This document shows positions 7,979 through 16,907 of a stretch of DNA of 64,000 nucleotides, piece by piece (position 1 is the stretch's first letter; every line of letters starts with the position of its first letter). The notes beneath the pieces were generated by a model, which was not told the DNA's origin, searched no databases, and worked only from the letters and a program-made list of their open reading frames with translations. Location: the NCBI GenBank assembly GCA_000171835.1, contig ABHC01000001.1, positions 310,001 through 374,000 on the forward strand, read 5' to 3'. Both the position numbers and the translations under genes were made by a program. The DNA is from an alpha proteobacterium BAL199. GTDB taxonomy: Bacteria > Pseudomonadota > Alphaproteobacteria > Thalassobaculales > Thalassobaculaceae.

Positions 7979-8662
7979 ATGCCGCGTTCATCGATCAAAT
8001 ACGTGTCGTTTGACTGCTACGGCACGCTGACCAACTTCCAAGTCGGCGATGTGACGCGCTCGCGACTGGCCGGCCGGGTGGCGGCTGACCGGATGCCGGC
8101 GTTCCTGGCGGATTTCAGCGCCTACCGGTTCGACGAGGTGCTCGGCGCCTGGAAGCCGTACGCCGAGGTGCTGCACCGGTCGCTGGAACGGACCTGCCGG
8201 CGCTGGGACGTTGCCTTCGATCCGGCCGACGCCCAGGCGATCGTGAACGCGGTGCCCAGCTGGGGTCCGCATGCCGACGTTCCGGCGGCGCTGGCGCAGC
8301 TGGCGGGAGAGGTGCCGCTGGTTATCCTGTCGAACGCCGCCGACCACCAGATCCAGGCCAATGTCGACAAGCTCGGCGCGCCGTTCCACGCTGTGCTGAC
8401 CGCCCAGCAGGCGCAGGCCTACAAGCCACGCTTCCAGGCGTTCGAGTACATGTTCGATACCCTCGGCTGCGGGCCGGAGCATTTCCTGCACGTCTCCTCC
8501 AGCCTGCGCTACGACCTGATGTCGGCCCACGATCTGCGGATCGGCCGGCGGGTGTTCGTCGACCGCGGACACGGGCCGGGCAATCCGGAGTACGGCTACC
8601 AGCGCATCGACGACCTGGGCGGGCTGCCCGGTGTGCTGGGGTTGGGGAGCGGCGGCCGATGA
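7979..8662 (+). CDS. HAD-superfamily hydrolase, haloacid dehalogenase type II-like
   Basis: 227-residue HAD hydrolase. Motif I is SFDCYGTLTNF with nucleophile Asp12, motif II is VILSNA, motif III includes the Lys of AYKPR, and the motif IV region is HVSSSLRYDLMSAHDL. The DCYGTL and SN patterns fit 2-haloacid dehalogenases, which hydrolyse the carbon-halogen bond through an aspartyl ester. Related subfamilies act on other 2-substituted acids, so the substrate is open. The start is an ATG preceded by GAGGGTCCCG. The stop overlaps the start of the GntR gene (ATGA, 8659-8662). It is the first gene of a four-gene run. Confidence 0.8.
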   Translation: MPRSSIKYVSFDCYGTLTNFQVGDVTRSRLAGRVAADRMPAFLADFSAYRFDEVLGAWKPYAEVLHRSLERTCRRWDVAFDPADAQAIVNAVPSWGPHADVPAALAQLAGEVPLVILSNAADHQIQANVDKLGAPFHAVLTAQQAQAYKPRFQAFEYMFDTLGCGPEHFLHVSSSLRYDLMSAHDLRIGRRVFVDRGHGPGNPEYGYQRIDDLGGLPGVLGLGSGGR

Positions 8663-9363
8663 CTGCAGCTGCCCAGTCGCGCCGTCCGCTGCCGCGGGCC
8701 ACCCTGTCGGTGCAGATCGCCGAGCGGATCCGCGAGGACATCCTGTCGGGTGCCCATGAACCTGGGGCGCAGTTGAGCGAGGCCGAACTGGCGCTGAGCT
8801 TCGGGGTCAGCCGGGGGCCGCTGCGCGAAGCCATGCAGCGCCTGATCCAGGAGGGCCTGCTGCGCAGCGAGCCGCACCACGGCGTGTTCGTCCCGGACCT
8901 GACCGAACACGATCTGGCCGACGTGTTTTTCGTGCGGGCGACCATCGAGGCGGCGGCGATCCGCCGGATCGTCGCCGGTCCAGCGCGCGGCACGGTGTCC
9001 CGCGACCTCTCCGGGATCGCCGACCAGATGGACCGGGCGATGAAGGCCGGGGACTGGAGTGTCGGCGGCGAGCTCGATTTCGCGTTCCACCGCACGCTCG
9101 TCGATGCCGCCGGCAGCGACCGGCTGTCGCGGACCTACGCCACCGTCCAGGCCGAGACCCGGCTGTGCCTGCACCGGCTGATGGGCGGCTACCGCCGCAG
9201 CGAGGACTTGGCTGACGAGCACCACCGGCTGGCGCGGCTGATCGGTACGGCGCCGGTCGCGGACGTGCTGGCCGAGCTGGAGCGCCACTTCGGCGACCCG
9301 GCCGAGACTCTCCGCAAGATGCGCGCGGCCCGGGTCGCGGACACCGACGCCAACCCCTCCTAG
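8659..9363 (+). CDS. GntR-family (FCD) transcriptional regulator
   Basis: 234 residues. An N-terminal winged helix (about 15-85: QIAERIREDILSGAHEPG, LSEAELALSFGVSRGPLREAMQRL) is followed by a helical FCD effector domain (about 95-225). That domain holds FFVRATIEAAAIRRI and the metal-binding-type residues in DFAFHRTLV and DEHHRLARLI. FadR/VanR-like FCD regulators usually bind a small carboxylate or amino acid and control the adjacent catabolic genes. It overlaps the HAD gene by four bases and probably acts on the operator at 7889-7926. Confidence 0.9.
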   Translation: MTAAAQSRRPLPRATLSVQIAERIREDILSGAHEPGAQLSEAELALSFGVSRGPLREAMQRLIQEGLLRSEPHHGVFVPDLTEHDLADVFFVRATIEAAAIRRIVAGPARGTVSRDLSGIADQMDRAMKAGDWSVGGELDFAFHRTLVDAAGSDRLSRTYATVQAETRLCLHRLMGGYRRSEDLADEHHRLARLIGTAPVADVLAELERHFGDPAETLRKMRAARVADTDANPS

Positions 9364-9369
9364 GCCGAC

Positions 9370-10203
9370 ATGACCGATACCATCACCCTGCCGCCGGTCT
9401 CGATGGCGGATCTGGACGCGATCCTGGACCTGGTGGCCGCCGTGCGCTGGCCGCACCGGCACGCCGACATCGCGGCGCTGATCGAACTCGGCCACGGCCG
9501 CACGGTGCGCGACGAGACCGATGGCCGGACGGTGGCGGTCGGGTTGTGGTGGCCGTTCGGCGAGGCGTCGGCAAGGCTCGGACTGGTGATTGTCGCACCG
9601 GACAGCCAGGGCCGGGGCATCGGACGCCGGCTGGTTCAGGCCCTGCTGACCGACGCAGCACCCCGTTCGGTCATGCTGCTGGCGACCACGGCCGGCCGGC
9701 CGCTCTACGACACCCTTGGCTTCGTCCAGATCGGCGTCAACACCCAGTACCAGGGCATGTACAGTGGCGCACCGGTCCAGGATCCCCGCATACGTCCCTC
9801 CGCCGCCGAGGATCGTTCAGCACTGCAGACCCTGGATGCGGCAGCCCTGGGCAGCGCGCGGCCGGACGTTCTGGACCATCTGCTGGCGGTTGGCCGGACT
9901 GTCGTGCTGACCGAGGGTGACACGCTGGCCGGTTACGCGGTCGAACGCGAGTACGGCCAAGGCTTGAGCATCGGCCCGATCGTCGCCGGATCCGAGGCGG
10001 ATGCGGTCGCCTTGTTTCAGGCGCTCGCCCGGCCGGGCTTCGTGCGCGTCGACTGCGCGTCCGAGGCGACGCAGTTGTCGGGTCATTTGATGGAAGCCGG
10101 GTTGGAATCGGTCGGAGAGTCGCCGGTGATGCTGCGCGGCACCTGGCCGACGCCGGGTGGATCCGCCCGTATCTTTGGGCTGGCCAGTCATGCCTTGGGA
10201 TAG
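9370..10203 (+). CDS. GNAT-family N-acetyltransferase with YitH-like C-terminal domain
   Basis: 277 residues with two GNAT-like halves. The N-terminal half (about 1-130) has the acetyl-CoA loop IVAPDSQGRGIGRRLVQAL and LLATTAGRPLYDTLGF. The C-terminal half (about 140-270) resembles the YitH/HolE-type acetyltransferase tail, with GYAVEREYGQGLSIGPIVA. Six bases separate it from the GntR gene and twelve from the oxidoreductase gene, so it belongs to the same operon. The acceptor is unknown; an amine or amino-acid substrate would suit the neighbouring amine oxidase-type enzyme. Confidence 0.8.
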   Translation: MTDTITLPPVSMADLDAILDLVAAVRWPHRHADIAALIELGHGRTVRDETDGRTVAVGLWWPFGEASARLGLVIVAPDSQGRGIGRRLVQALLTDAAPRSVMLLATTAGRPLYDTLGFVQIGVNTQYQGMYSGAPVQDPRIRPSAAEDRSALQTLDAAALGSARPDVLDHLLAVGRTVVLTEGDTLAGYAVEREYGQGLSIGPIVAGSEADAVALFQALARPGFVRVDCASEATQLSGHLMEAGLESVGESPVMLRGTWPTPGGSARIFGLASHALG

Positions 10204-10215
10204 GGAGTGGGACGG

Positions 10216-11385
10216 ATGCACAGGGTGATCGTGATCGGACGCGGGTTGATCGGCAGTGCCGTCTGCCGGCATCTGTCGGAGCAGATGGACGGTGTCGTCC
10301 TGCTCGGTCCGGAGGAACCGGCCGACCGGCAGACCCACACCGGCGTTTTCGCAAGCCACTACGACGAAGGCCGGATGACCCGGATCGTCGACCCGGACCC
10401 GGCCTGGGCGGTGACGGCGAAGCGCTCGATCGAACGCTATGCGGACCTAGAGGCGCGCAGCGGCGGCATCCCATTCTTCACCAACGCCGGCTATTTGGGG
10501 ATCGGCGCGCCGGGATCGGACTATCTGGACCGCAGCGAGGCCGTCGGTCGCGAACTTGGCGCCGACATCACCCGGCTGGATGCCGCCGGGATCCGGCAGC
10601 GATTTCCGTTCCTGAAAGTGCCGGACGACGCTGACGGCCTGCATGAGGGCAACCGGGCCGGCCACATCAGCCCACGTGCCATGATCCGAGCCCAGATCGC
10701 GATCGCCCGCCAGCAGGGGGCTGAGATCGTCGCGGACGAGGCCAGGGCGGTTCGCGTCACTGCCAACGGCGTGGAGGTGGAAACCGCCGGCGGCGCCACC
10801 CTGCGTGCTGAGCAGGCCCTGGTCGCCACCGGCGCGTTCACCGACGCCTGCGGTCTGTCACCAGTCGACCTCGACCTGCGGGTGTTCGGCCGCACTGTGG
10901 TGCTGGCCCGGATCGAGGATGACGTCATGGCGGAGCTTGAGGGCATGCCGACCCTGGGCCACGCCGGGACCGGCGCCTACATCCTGCCGCCGATCCGCTA
11001 CCCCGATGGCCGGCGCTATCTGAAGATCGGCATCGGCACGACCGCCGACGCCGACCTGCGCTCGTTGGCCGACCTGACCGGCTGGTTCAAGAGCAGCGGG
11101 TCGGAGGCCAACCGCCGCGACTTCCAGGCCTTCCTCACCGCGCTGGTCCCGGCGCTACAGCGCTGCCGGGACTGGCACACCGACACCTGCGCGGTGGCCT
11201 GGACCGGAACCGGCCTGCCCTACATCGACTATGCGGTGGACGGCCGGATCGCAGTCGCGGTCGGTGGCAACGGCAAGGGGGCCAAGTCCTCAGACGACTG
11301 GGGCTGGCTGGCGGCCCAGCTGGTGGCCGGAGGCGATTGGGACCACCCGGTGCCCCGGGACAGGCTGCGGCTGCCGAGACGATAG
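10216..11385 (+). CDS. FAD-dependent oxidoreductase (DAO family)
   Basis: 389-residue D-amino-acid-oxidase-like flavoprotein. The dinucleotide fold begins at residue 3 (VIVIGRGLIGSAVCRHLSE, GxGxxG). A GNRAGHISPRAMIRAQ segment and a C-terminal AVAVGGNGKGAKSSDDWG block are typical of the sarcosine/glycine oxidase and N-methyl-amino-acid oxidase branch. The start ATG at 10216 follows AGGGAG; an in-frame GTG lies three codons earlier. It is last in the HAD-GntR-GNAT run. The likely reaction is oxidation of a secondary amine or amino acid with release of peroxide, or electron transfer. The substrate cannot be told. Confidence 0.82.
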   Translation: MHRVIVIGRGLIGSAVCRHLSEQMDGVVLLGPEEPADRQTHTGVFASHYDEGRMTRIVDPDPAWAVTAKRSIERYADLEARSGGIPFFTNAGYLGIGAPGSDYLDRSEAVGRELGADITRLDAAGIRQRFPFLKVPDDADGLHEGNRAGHISPRAMIRAQIAIARQQGAEIVADEARAVRVTANGVEVETAGGATLRAEQALVATGAFTDACGLSPVDLDLRVFGRTVVLARIEDDVMAELEGMPTLGHAGTGAYILPPIRYPDGRRYLKIGIGTTADADLRSLADLTGWFKSSGSEANRRDFQAFLTALVPALQRCRDWHTDTCAVAWTGTGLPYIDYAVDGRIAVAVGGNGKGAKSSDDWGWLAAQLVAGGDWDHPVPRDRLRLPRR

Positions 11386-11478
11386 CGGGTAGTCAGACAG
11401 CGTCCCAATCTGCCCGAATCGTTGACGCGGCGCCGCCCGGGCATTAGTGCTCCAGGTCGTTTTCACCTGGAGGCTCCG

Positions 11479-13074
11479 ATGGCCCAGTCCCCGCTTCGAC
11501 CGCTCGCCCAGAACGCCCGTGCCTGGCCGTTCGAGGAGGCGCGCAAACTGGTCGAGCGGATCGGCGGCAAAACCCCGGACAAGGGCTATGTCCTGCTGGA
11601 GACCGGGTACGGTCCGTCTGGCCTGCCGCACATCGGGACTTTCGGCGAGGTGGTGCGCACCACCATGGTGCGGCGCGCGTTCGAGACCATGTCCGACGTG
11701 CCGACCCGGGTGTTCGCGTTCTCCGACGACATGGACGGCCTGCGCAAGGTGCCGGACAACATCCCGAACAAGGAACTGATCGCCCCGCATCTCGGCAAGC
11801 CGCTGACCCGGGTGCCAGACCCGTTCGGCACCCACGAAAGCTTCGGCCACCACAACAACGCCCGGCTGCGCGCGTTCCTCGACAGCTTCGGCTTCGACTA
11901 CGAGTTCAAAAGCGCCACCGAATGCTACGCCAGTGGTGAGTTCGACGCCGCTTTGCTGCAGACCCTTCGGCACTACGACAAGGTCATCAAGGTGGTGCTG
12001 CCGACCCTGGGGGCCGAGCGGCAGGCGACCTACTCGCCGTTCCTGCCGGTCTGCCCGCGCACCGGCGTGGTCCTGCAAGTGCCGATCGTCGAGCACGACC
12101 TGGACGCCGGCACGGTATCCTACGACGATCCGGAGACCGGCGACCGGACCACCGTCAAGGTCACCGGCGGAGCCTGCAAACTGCAGTGGAAGTGCGATTG
12201 GGCGATGCGCTGGTACGCGCTGGACGTCGACTACGAGATGTCCGGCAAGGACCTGATCGACTCGGTCAAGCTGTCGAGCCGGATCACCTCGATCCTCGGC
12301 GGCCGTCCGCCCGAGGGCTTCAATTACGAGCTGTTCCTGGACGAGGCGGGCCAGAAGGTCTCCAAGTCCAAGGGCAACGGCCTGTCGGTCGACGAGTGGC
12401 TGGCCTACGGCCCGCCGGAGAGCCTGTCGCTGTTCATGTACCAGCAGCCGCGGCGGGCCAAGCGGTTGTATTTCGACCAGATTCCCAGGGCGGTCGACGA
12501 CTATCTGACGTTCCTGTCGAAGGTACATGCGGAGGAGCCTGCCGACCGGCTGGAGAACCCCGCTTGGCATATTCACGAAGGCAACCCGCCGGCATTGGAG
12601 GCCTCGGGATTGAGCTTCGGGCTGCTGCTGAACCTCGCCAGCGTCTGCCACGCCGAGGATAAGTCGGTGATCTGGGGCTACATCGCCCGCTACGCACCGG
12701 GCGCCAATGCCGAGGCCAATCCGTTGCTCGATCGGTTGGCTGGCTACGCGGTTCGCTATTACCAGGACTTCGTGCGTCCGGCCAAGGTGTACCGAGCGCC
12801 GACCGACGTGGAGCGCGCCGCCCTGGAGGATTTAAAGGCGGCGCTGGAGAAAACCGCCGCTGGTACCTCGCCGGAAGACATCCAGACCGAGGTCTACGAG
12901 GTCGGCAAGCGCCATCCGTTCGAGAACCTGCGCGACTGGTTCAAGGCGCTGTACGAGGTGCTGTTGGGCCAGTCCCAGGGGCCGCGCTTCGGCTCGTTCG
13001 TGGCGCTGTACGGGATTCCGGAAAGCGTGGCGCTAATCGACCGGGCCCTCAAAGGCGAGGACATGGCCGCCTGA
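11479..13074 (+). CDS. lysS: Lysyl-tRNA synthetase, class I (archaeal type)
   Basis: 531-residue class I LysRS that charges tRNA-Lys. The class I signature motifs are present: [10 protein letters not shown] (HIGH-like, about 46-55) and KVSKSKGN (KMSKS-like, about 293-300). The family-specific stretches [39 protein letters not shown] and an alpha-helical anticodon-binding C-terminal domain are also present. The start follows CTGGAGG. Most bacteria use an unrelated class II LysRS; the class I form occurs in archaea, spirochaetes and some alphaproteobacteria, which supports the taxonomic guess. It seems to be monocistronic. Confidence 0.95.
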   Translation: MAQSPLRPLAQNARAWPFEEARKLVERIGGKTPDKGYVLLETGYGPSGLPHIGTFGEVVRTTMVRRAFETMSDVPTRVFAFSDDMDGLRKVPDNIPNKELIAPHLGKPLTRVPDPFGTHESFGHHNNARLRAFLDSFGFDYEFKSATECYASGEFDAALLQTLRHYDKVIKVVLPTLGAERQATYSPFLPVCPRTGVVLQVPIVEHDLDAGTVSYDDPETGDRTTVKVTGGACKLQWKCDWAMRWYALDVDYEMSGKDLIDSVKLSSRITSILGGRPPEGFNYELFLDEAGQKVSKSKGNGLSVDEWLAYGPPESLSLFMYQQPRRAKRLYFDQIPRAVDDYLTFLSKVHAEEPADRLENPAWHIHEGNPPALEASGLSFGLLLNLASVCHAEDKSVIWGYIARYAPGANAEANPLLDRLAGYAVRYYQDFVRPAKVYRAPTDVERAALEDLKAALEKTAAGTSPEDIQTEVYEVGKRHPFENLRDWFKALYEVLLGQSQGPRFGSFVALYGIPESVALIDRALKGEDMAA

Positions 13075-13086
13075 GGCAAGCGTCGG

Positions 13087-13416
13087 TCAGGGGCAGCGGT
13101 CGATCCGGATAACGGCGAAGCGGTCGCACTTTTGCGAACCGGTGCGGCTGCTTTCGGCCCGTCGCTGCTTGACGCCCTGCTCGATGCAGGAGTCCAAGTT
13201 GCGGCGCTGGGATTCGTCCAGCCAGACGTCCGGCACGTTGCCGACATAGGCGAAGCTGCGCAGCCGCTTGCAGACGAATTCGTCCGACTCCTGCGCGATC
13301 TCGCCCGGTGACATCGCGCGGGCGCGGTCCATGCCGCTGATCCCGCAGCTAGTCACCGCACCGCCGAGGATCAGGACGGCCAGCATCGGCCCGACGGTCT
13401 TGCATGATAGGTTCAT
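13087..13416 (-). CDS. Small predicted lipoprotein
   Basis: 109 residues with a lipoprotein signal peptide: a hydrophobic stretch LAVLILGGAVTSC with the lipobox Cys at residue 24. The mature part is charged and carries three more cysteines (CKRLRSF, DSCIEQG, QKCDRF) and a near-terminal Cys, so disulfides are possible. No family is recognised. The start ATG has AAGGAAA upstream. It converges with lysS 12 bases away and diverges from the DUF2254 gene. Confidence 0.7.
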   Translation of the reverse strand: MNLSCKTVGPMLAVLILGGAVTSCGISGMDRARAMSPGEIAQESDEFVCKRLRSFAYVGNVPDVWLDESQRRNLDSCIEQGVKQRRAESSRTGSQKCDRFAVIRIDRCP

Positions 13417-13578
13417 CGTGTTTCCTTGCCATGCACGGGTGCCGGCGACCGCGCCAGGGAACCCCGTCGGCAGGCCGGCCGTTGTGCTGTTTGCAGCACA
13501 ACAACTCCGACAACCGACAGCCGAGGTCAACATGGCATCGCGGCAAATGACATTGGCCGGGTTTGATGGGGCGCGCCC

Positions 13579-14880
13579 GTGAGCTATCGCGGGCCGACGA
13601 CCTATGTGCTGTACCGGCTGCGCGCCAGCTTCTGGTTCGTTCCCGGCACGATGGCGGTCGTGGCGTTCGCGGCGGCGGCGCTCAGCCTGTGGGCCGACGG
13701 CGCCGGGGTCTCGGAACTGCTGAAGCCGCTGGGTGCGCCGTTCAGCATCGAGAAGGACACCGCCCGCGACCTGCTGTCGACCCTGGCCGGTGCCACCGTG
13801 ACGGTGGTCAGTCTTGTGTTCTCGCTGACCCTGGTCACCCTGACGGTGGCCGCCGGTAATCTCGGCGCCCGGCTGCTGGAACGGTACATGCAGAACCGGG
13901 TGACTCAGGTCACCATGGGGCTGTTCGTCGGGACCTTCGTCTACACGGTCGTCGTACTGTCGGCGGTCGGCACCGGTCCGGTGGAGGTGCCGCGGCTGTC
14001 GGTGGTCACGGCCCTGGTAATGTCGATCTTCAGCGTCGGCTGGCTGATGTACGCGTTCCATGATCTGGCGCGCTCGCTGCAGGTCGACCAGGCGGCCGCC
14101 GAGATCGGTGCGGCCCTGCGCCGGGACATTTCGGTTGCGGCGGCGCGTGCCCGCGAGATCGGAGCAGCGGGAGGCGACGACCTGCCGACCGGCGGGCCGC
14201 AATGCATCGTCGACTCCCGCGCCATCGGATACGTGGAGTCGATCGACTGGCAGATGCTGGGCGCCGTCGCCAAGGAGCACGACTTGATGCTCGACGTCAC
14301 CATCGCCCAGGGCGCTTATGTGACGCCGGTCGATCCAATCGCCACGGTGTTCGGCCGTGACCGGGCCGACGACGCGCTGTGCCGACAGATCCGCGAGGCG
14401 GTCATCCTCGGCAGCGTGCGGACCGAGGCCGACGACCTGATGTTCCTCCTGCATCTGCTGGTCGAGATCGCGTCGCGGGCGCTGTCGCCGGGCATCAACG
14501 ACCTTTATACGGCGCTTGCCTGTGTCGACCATGTGACCGGCAGCCTGGCGCAGGCGCTGGAAGACGGGCTGGAACGGGTCGCGGTGCGTGGCGACGACGG
14601 GCGGCTGCTGGTTCGCACCCGTTCGGCGGACGTCTCACGGATGGTGAGTACCGCGCTATCAACCCTGCGCCGCAACGGCATGCACAACTCGACCTTCGCG
14701 TTGCGGCTGATCCGCAACATCGAGCGTCTGGCCCCGCTGGCACGCCGTCATTCGACCGCGCCGGTCTTCCTTGAACATCTGGATCGGATCGCCGATCACG
14801 CCGCTGCCAATGTTCCGCAGGTCGATCGCGATGCAATAGACGCTGCAGCCGATCGTGCCCGGGAAGCATTCAGACTCTGA
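13579..14880 (+). CDS. DUF2254 family membrane protein
   Basis: 433 residues. Transmembrane segments in the N-terminal third lie at about residues 16-36, 75-95, 108-128 and 135-155. The conserved DUF2254 stretch STLAGATVTVVSLVFSLTLVTLT is followed by NLGARLLERYMQNRVTQ. The large C-terminal soluble part contains GPQCIVDSRAIGYVESIDW and ALSPGINDLYTALACVDH. The family is common in proteobacteria and its function is unknown. GTG is the chosen start because the family begins just before RLRASFWFVPG. Confidence 0.88.
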   Translation: MSYRGPTTYVLYRLRASFWFVPGTMAVVAFAAAALSLWADGAGVSELLKPLGAPFSIEKDTARDLLSTLAGATVTVVSLVFSLTLVTLTVAAGNLGARLLERYMQNRVTQVTMGLFVGTFVYTVVVLSAVGTGPVEVPRLSVVTALVMSIFSVGWLMYAFHDLARSLQVDQAAAEIGAALRRDISVAAARAREIGAAGGDDLPTGGPQCIVDSRAIGYVESIDWQMLGAVAKEHDLMLDVTIAQGAYVTPVDPIATVFGRDRADDALCRQIREAVILGSVRTEADDLMFLLHLLVEIASRALSPGINDLYTALACVDHVTGSLAQALEDGLERVAVRGDDGRLLVRTRSADVSRMVSTALSTLRRNGMHNSTFALRLIRNIERLAPLARRHSTAPVFLEHLDRIADHAAANVPQVDRDAIDAAADRAREAFRL

Positions 14881-14976
14881 TCGGTGGAGGCAGTCGAACA
14901 TCAGGAACTGTGATGCAGGTCCGGGGTTGTAAAGGTGAACCGTAGTAATTCCCGATGCGATCCAGGAGATTTTGCG

Positions 14977-15135
14977 ATGACTTCCGTACGAGCGCTTATG
15001 GCTGTTCTGATGCTTGGCGGAGCGCTTGGACTCGCCGCCTGCGAGGAACAGAAGGGCCCGGCCGAGAAGGCTGGCGAGGCCATTGACGAGGCGATCAACG
15101 ACACCAAGCGGGCCGTTCAGGACGCCAAGGACTGA
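14977..15135 (+). CDS. Entericidin-like small lipoprotein
   Basis: 52 residues: signal peptide LMAVLMLGGALGLAAC with a lipobox Cys at residue 22, then a short charged helix (EKAGEAIDEAINDTKRAVQ). This layout is shared by entericidin-type and similar small cell-envelope lipoproteins. The start has CAGGAGA at good spacing. It is an independent gene between DUF2254 and the convergent DUF1028 gene. Confidence 0.75.
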   Translation: MTSVRALMAVLMLGGALGLAACEEQKGPAEKAGEAIDEAINDTKRAVQDAKD

Positions 15136-15183
15136 AGTCCCAGACGTTATCGACGTCGGTATCCGATGCGAGGCCGGTGCCCC

Positions 15184-15879
15184 TCAGGCGCCGGCCTTCG
15201 ATGTGTGACCCTCCAGCGCCTGGGTCATCGGAGCGTTTGCCGGGTCGAGGGCACGCTGCAGGTACCCCTCCATGACCACGTCCCATTTCCGCCACGCCAC
15301 TCGCAGATCGATGATCGGCGTCGCTGACAGGTCCACGCGCAGGTCGACGATGGGGAACGTATAATCGGGGTCGCAGACGATCACTGCTGCTGACTGCAGC
15401 GGATCCAACTCACCGCCTGCGGCCAGTCCGCCTTCCAGGCCTTGAATCAGTCGGTCGGCCAGGTCGGCGGCGGGATTGGCTTCGTAGCCGGCCCCGATCG
15501 CCGCGATCACGCTGTCGTCATGCACCCAGTTGCCGACCACCACGGCTCCATCCAGCGTCAGCCCGCCGGCCGGCCGCGCGACATCGTCACCGGTGGCGCA
15601 GGCGACGTCGCCGGACGCGGTCAGGGCGGCGATCTGCCGCCAGCTGCCGTGGGGGGTGGAGGCCAGGATGCCGGCGATCGTCTCGGATGCCGATCGACCG
15701 GCCGACAGAAGATCCAGGCCGATCGGGCCGAGCCGGGGGTCGGTGCGGGCCTGGGTAAGGATCAAGCCGATGCCGGGCCGGACATGCGGGCAGCGACCGC
15801 CGGCTCCGATCGAGGAAGTGGCGAGTGCGACACCGAACCGCCCGGTGCGGGCGCAGTGCCCGGCGATCGAGAATGTCAT
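15184..15879 (-). CDS. DUF1028 family protein (Ntn-hydrolase fold)
   Basis: 231 residues that begin TFSIAGHCARTGRFGVALATSS, the defining N-terminus of DUF1028, followed by VRPGIGLILTQARTDPRLG and GNWVHDDSVIAAI. DUF1028 proteins have an Ntn-hydrolase-like fold and are often called putative amidohydrolases or major pilin-like proteins; no activity is established. It starts 31 bases downstream of the aminotransferase gene on the same strand, so the two are probably co-transcribed. Confidence 0.88.
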   Translation of the reverse strand: MTFSIAGHCARTGRFGVALATSSIGAGGRCPHVRPGIGLILTQARTDPRLGPIGLDLLSAGRSASETIAGILASTPHGSWRQIAALTASGDVACATGDDVARPAGGLTLDGAVVVGNWVHDDSVIAAIGAGYEANPAADLADRLIQGLEGGLAAGGELDPLQSAAVIVCDPDYTFPIVDLRVDLSATPIIDLRVAWRKWDVVMEGYLQRALDPANAPMTQALEGHTSKAGA

Positions 15880-15910
15880 GGTTGCCTCGCCATTGCGCCT
15901 GACGCGGGTT

Positions 15911-16753
15911 CTAGGCGTCGCCGTGCGCGAACGCCCAATACATCTCTTTGGCCTTGGCGGCGACCGGTCCCGGCTGCAGGTTGCGGCCCTCGAACCGGTT
16001 GACCGGCTGGACCTTGCCGTGGTTGCCCGACGAGAAGATCTCGTCGGCCGTCATCAGGTCGCCGACCGTCACGGCCCGTTCGTTCACCTCATAGCCGGCC
16101 TTGCGCAGCAGGCCCATCACGCGCTGGCGGGTGATGCCATTCAGGAAGGTGCCGTTCGGGACCGGGGTGTGGACTACGCCGTCCTTGGCGTAGAACAGAT
16201 TGGCGGTCGCGAATTCGGCGACGTTGCCGATCGGGTCCAGCACCACGGCGTTGTCGAAGCCCTTGTCGGCCGCCTCCTTCAGTGCGCGGCCGGCGTTGGC
16301 GTACAGGCAGGCGGCCTTGGCGTCGGTCGGGGCCTGGTCCGGTGCCGGCCGGCGGCGGGTTGACACGCAGGCGCTGAATCCGGCACCGCCGGGCAGCGGG
16401 CTTTCGAACACGTTCAGCAGGAACCGGGTCGAGGCCGGATCAGGGTAGATCCAGCCGGAATCGGCCCAGAACATCGGTTTGATGTAGAGCGCGGTGTCGC
16501 CGGAAAAGCGGGAGACCGCGTCCTTCACCAACTCGACGATTTCCTCGGGCCGGATCTTCGGCTCCAGCATCATGGTACGCGCCGAGGCGCAGGCCCGGGC
16601 GCAGTGCTTCTCGATGTCGGGGGTGACGCCCTCGAAATGGCGGGCGCCGTCGAAGATCAACGAGCCGAGCCAGGTGGACTGGGTCATCGGACCCAGCACC
16701 ATGGGGTTGCCGTCGTGCCAGGTTCCGTCGTCGACGTAGGTAACGACCTTCAT
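15911..16753 (-). CDS. Class IV (branched-chain-type) aminotransferase
   Basis: 280-residue PLP fold-type IV enzyme. Landmarks: GSLIFDGARHFEG near the N-terminus, ALYIKPMFWADSG, the catalytic Lys in ADQAPTDAKAACLYANAGRA, and the phosphate-binding GTFLNGITRQRVMGLLR. IlvE-like enzymes transfer amino groups between branched-chain 2-oxo acids and glutamate, but D-amino-acid and aryl substrates occur in the family. The start at 16753 is preceded by GGAG. It is divergent from the SDR gene. Confidence 0.88.
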   Translation of the reverse strand: MKVVTYVDDGTWHDGNPMVLGPMTQSTWLGSLIFDGARHFEGVTPDIEKHCARACASARTMMLEPKIRPEEIVELVKDAVSRFSGDTALYIKPMFWADSGWIYPDPASTRFLLNVFESPLPGGAGFSACVSTRRRPAPDQAPTDAKAACLYANAGRALKEAADKGFDNAVVLDPIGNVAEFATANLFYAKDGVVHTPVPNGTFLNGITRQRVMGLLRKAGYEVNERAVTVGDLMTADEIFSSGNHGKVQPVNRFEGRNLQPGPVAAKAKEMYWAFAHGDA

Positions 16754-16907
16754 GAAGGGGCTCCGGGGTGGCAGGGAACATGATTTCAGCGACCTTAGCC
16801 CGGCATGGTGGGCTTGCCAACGTGGGCGGGGACCGCGATTTCCTGGCCCGGTTCGTATGCCTCGCCTAACCTGCCGCCAACAACAATCATTCTTCGGAGG
16901 ATTCATC

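Noticed and set aside
15442-16363. Plus-strand open frames opposite the DUF1028 and aminotransferase genes
   Set aside because: Antisense shadows without ribosome sites or family signals.
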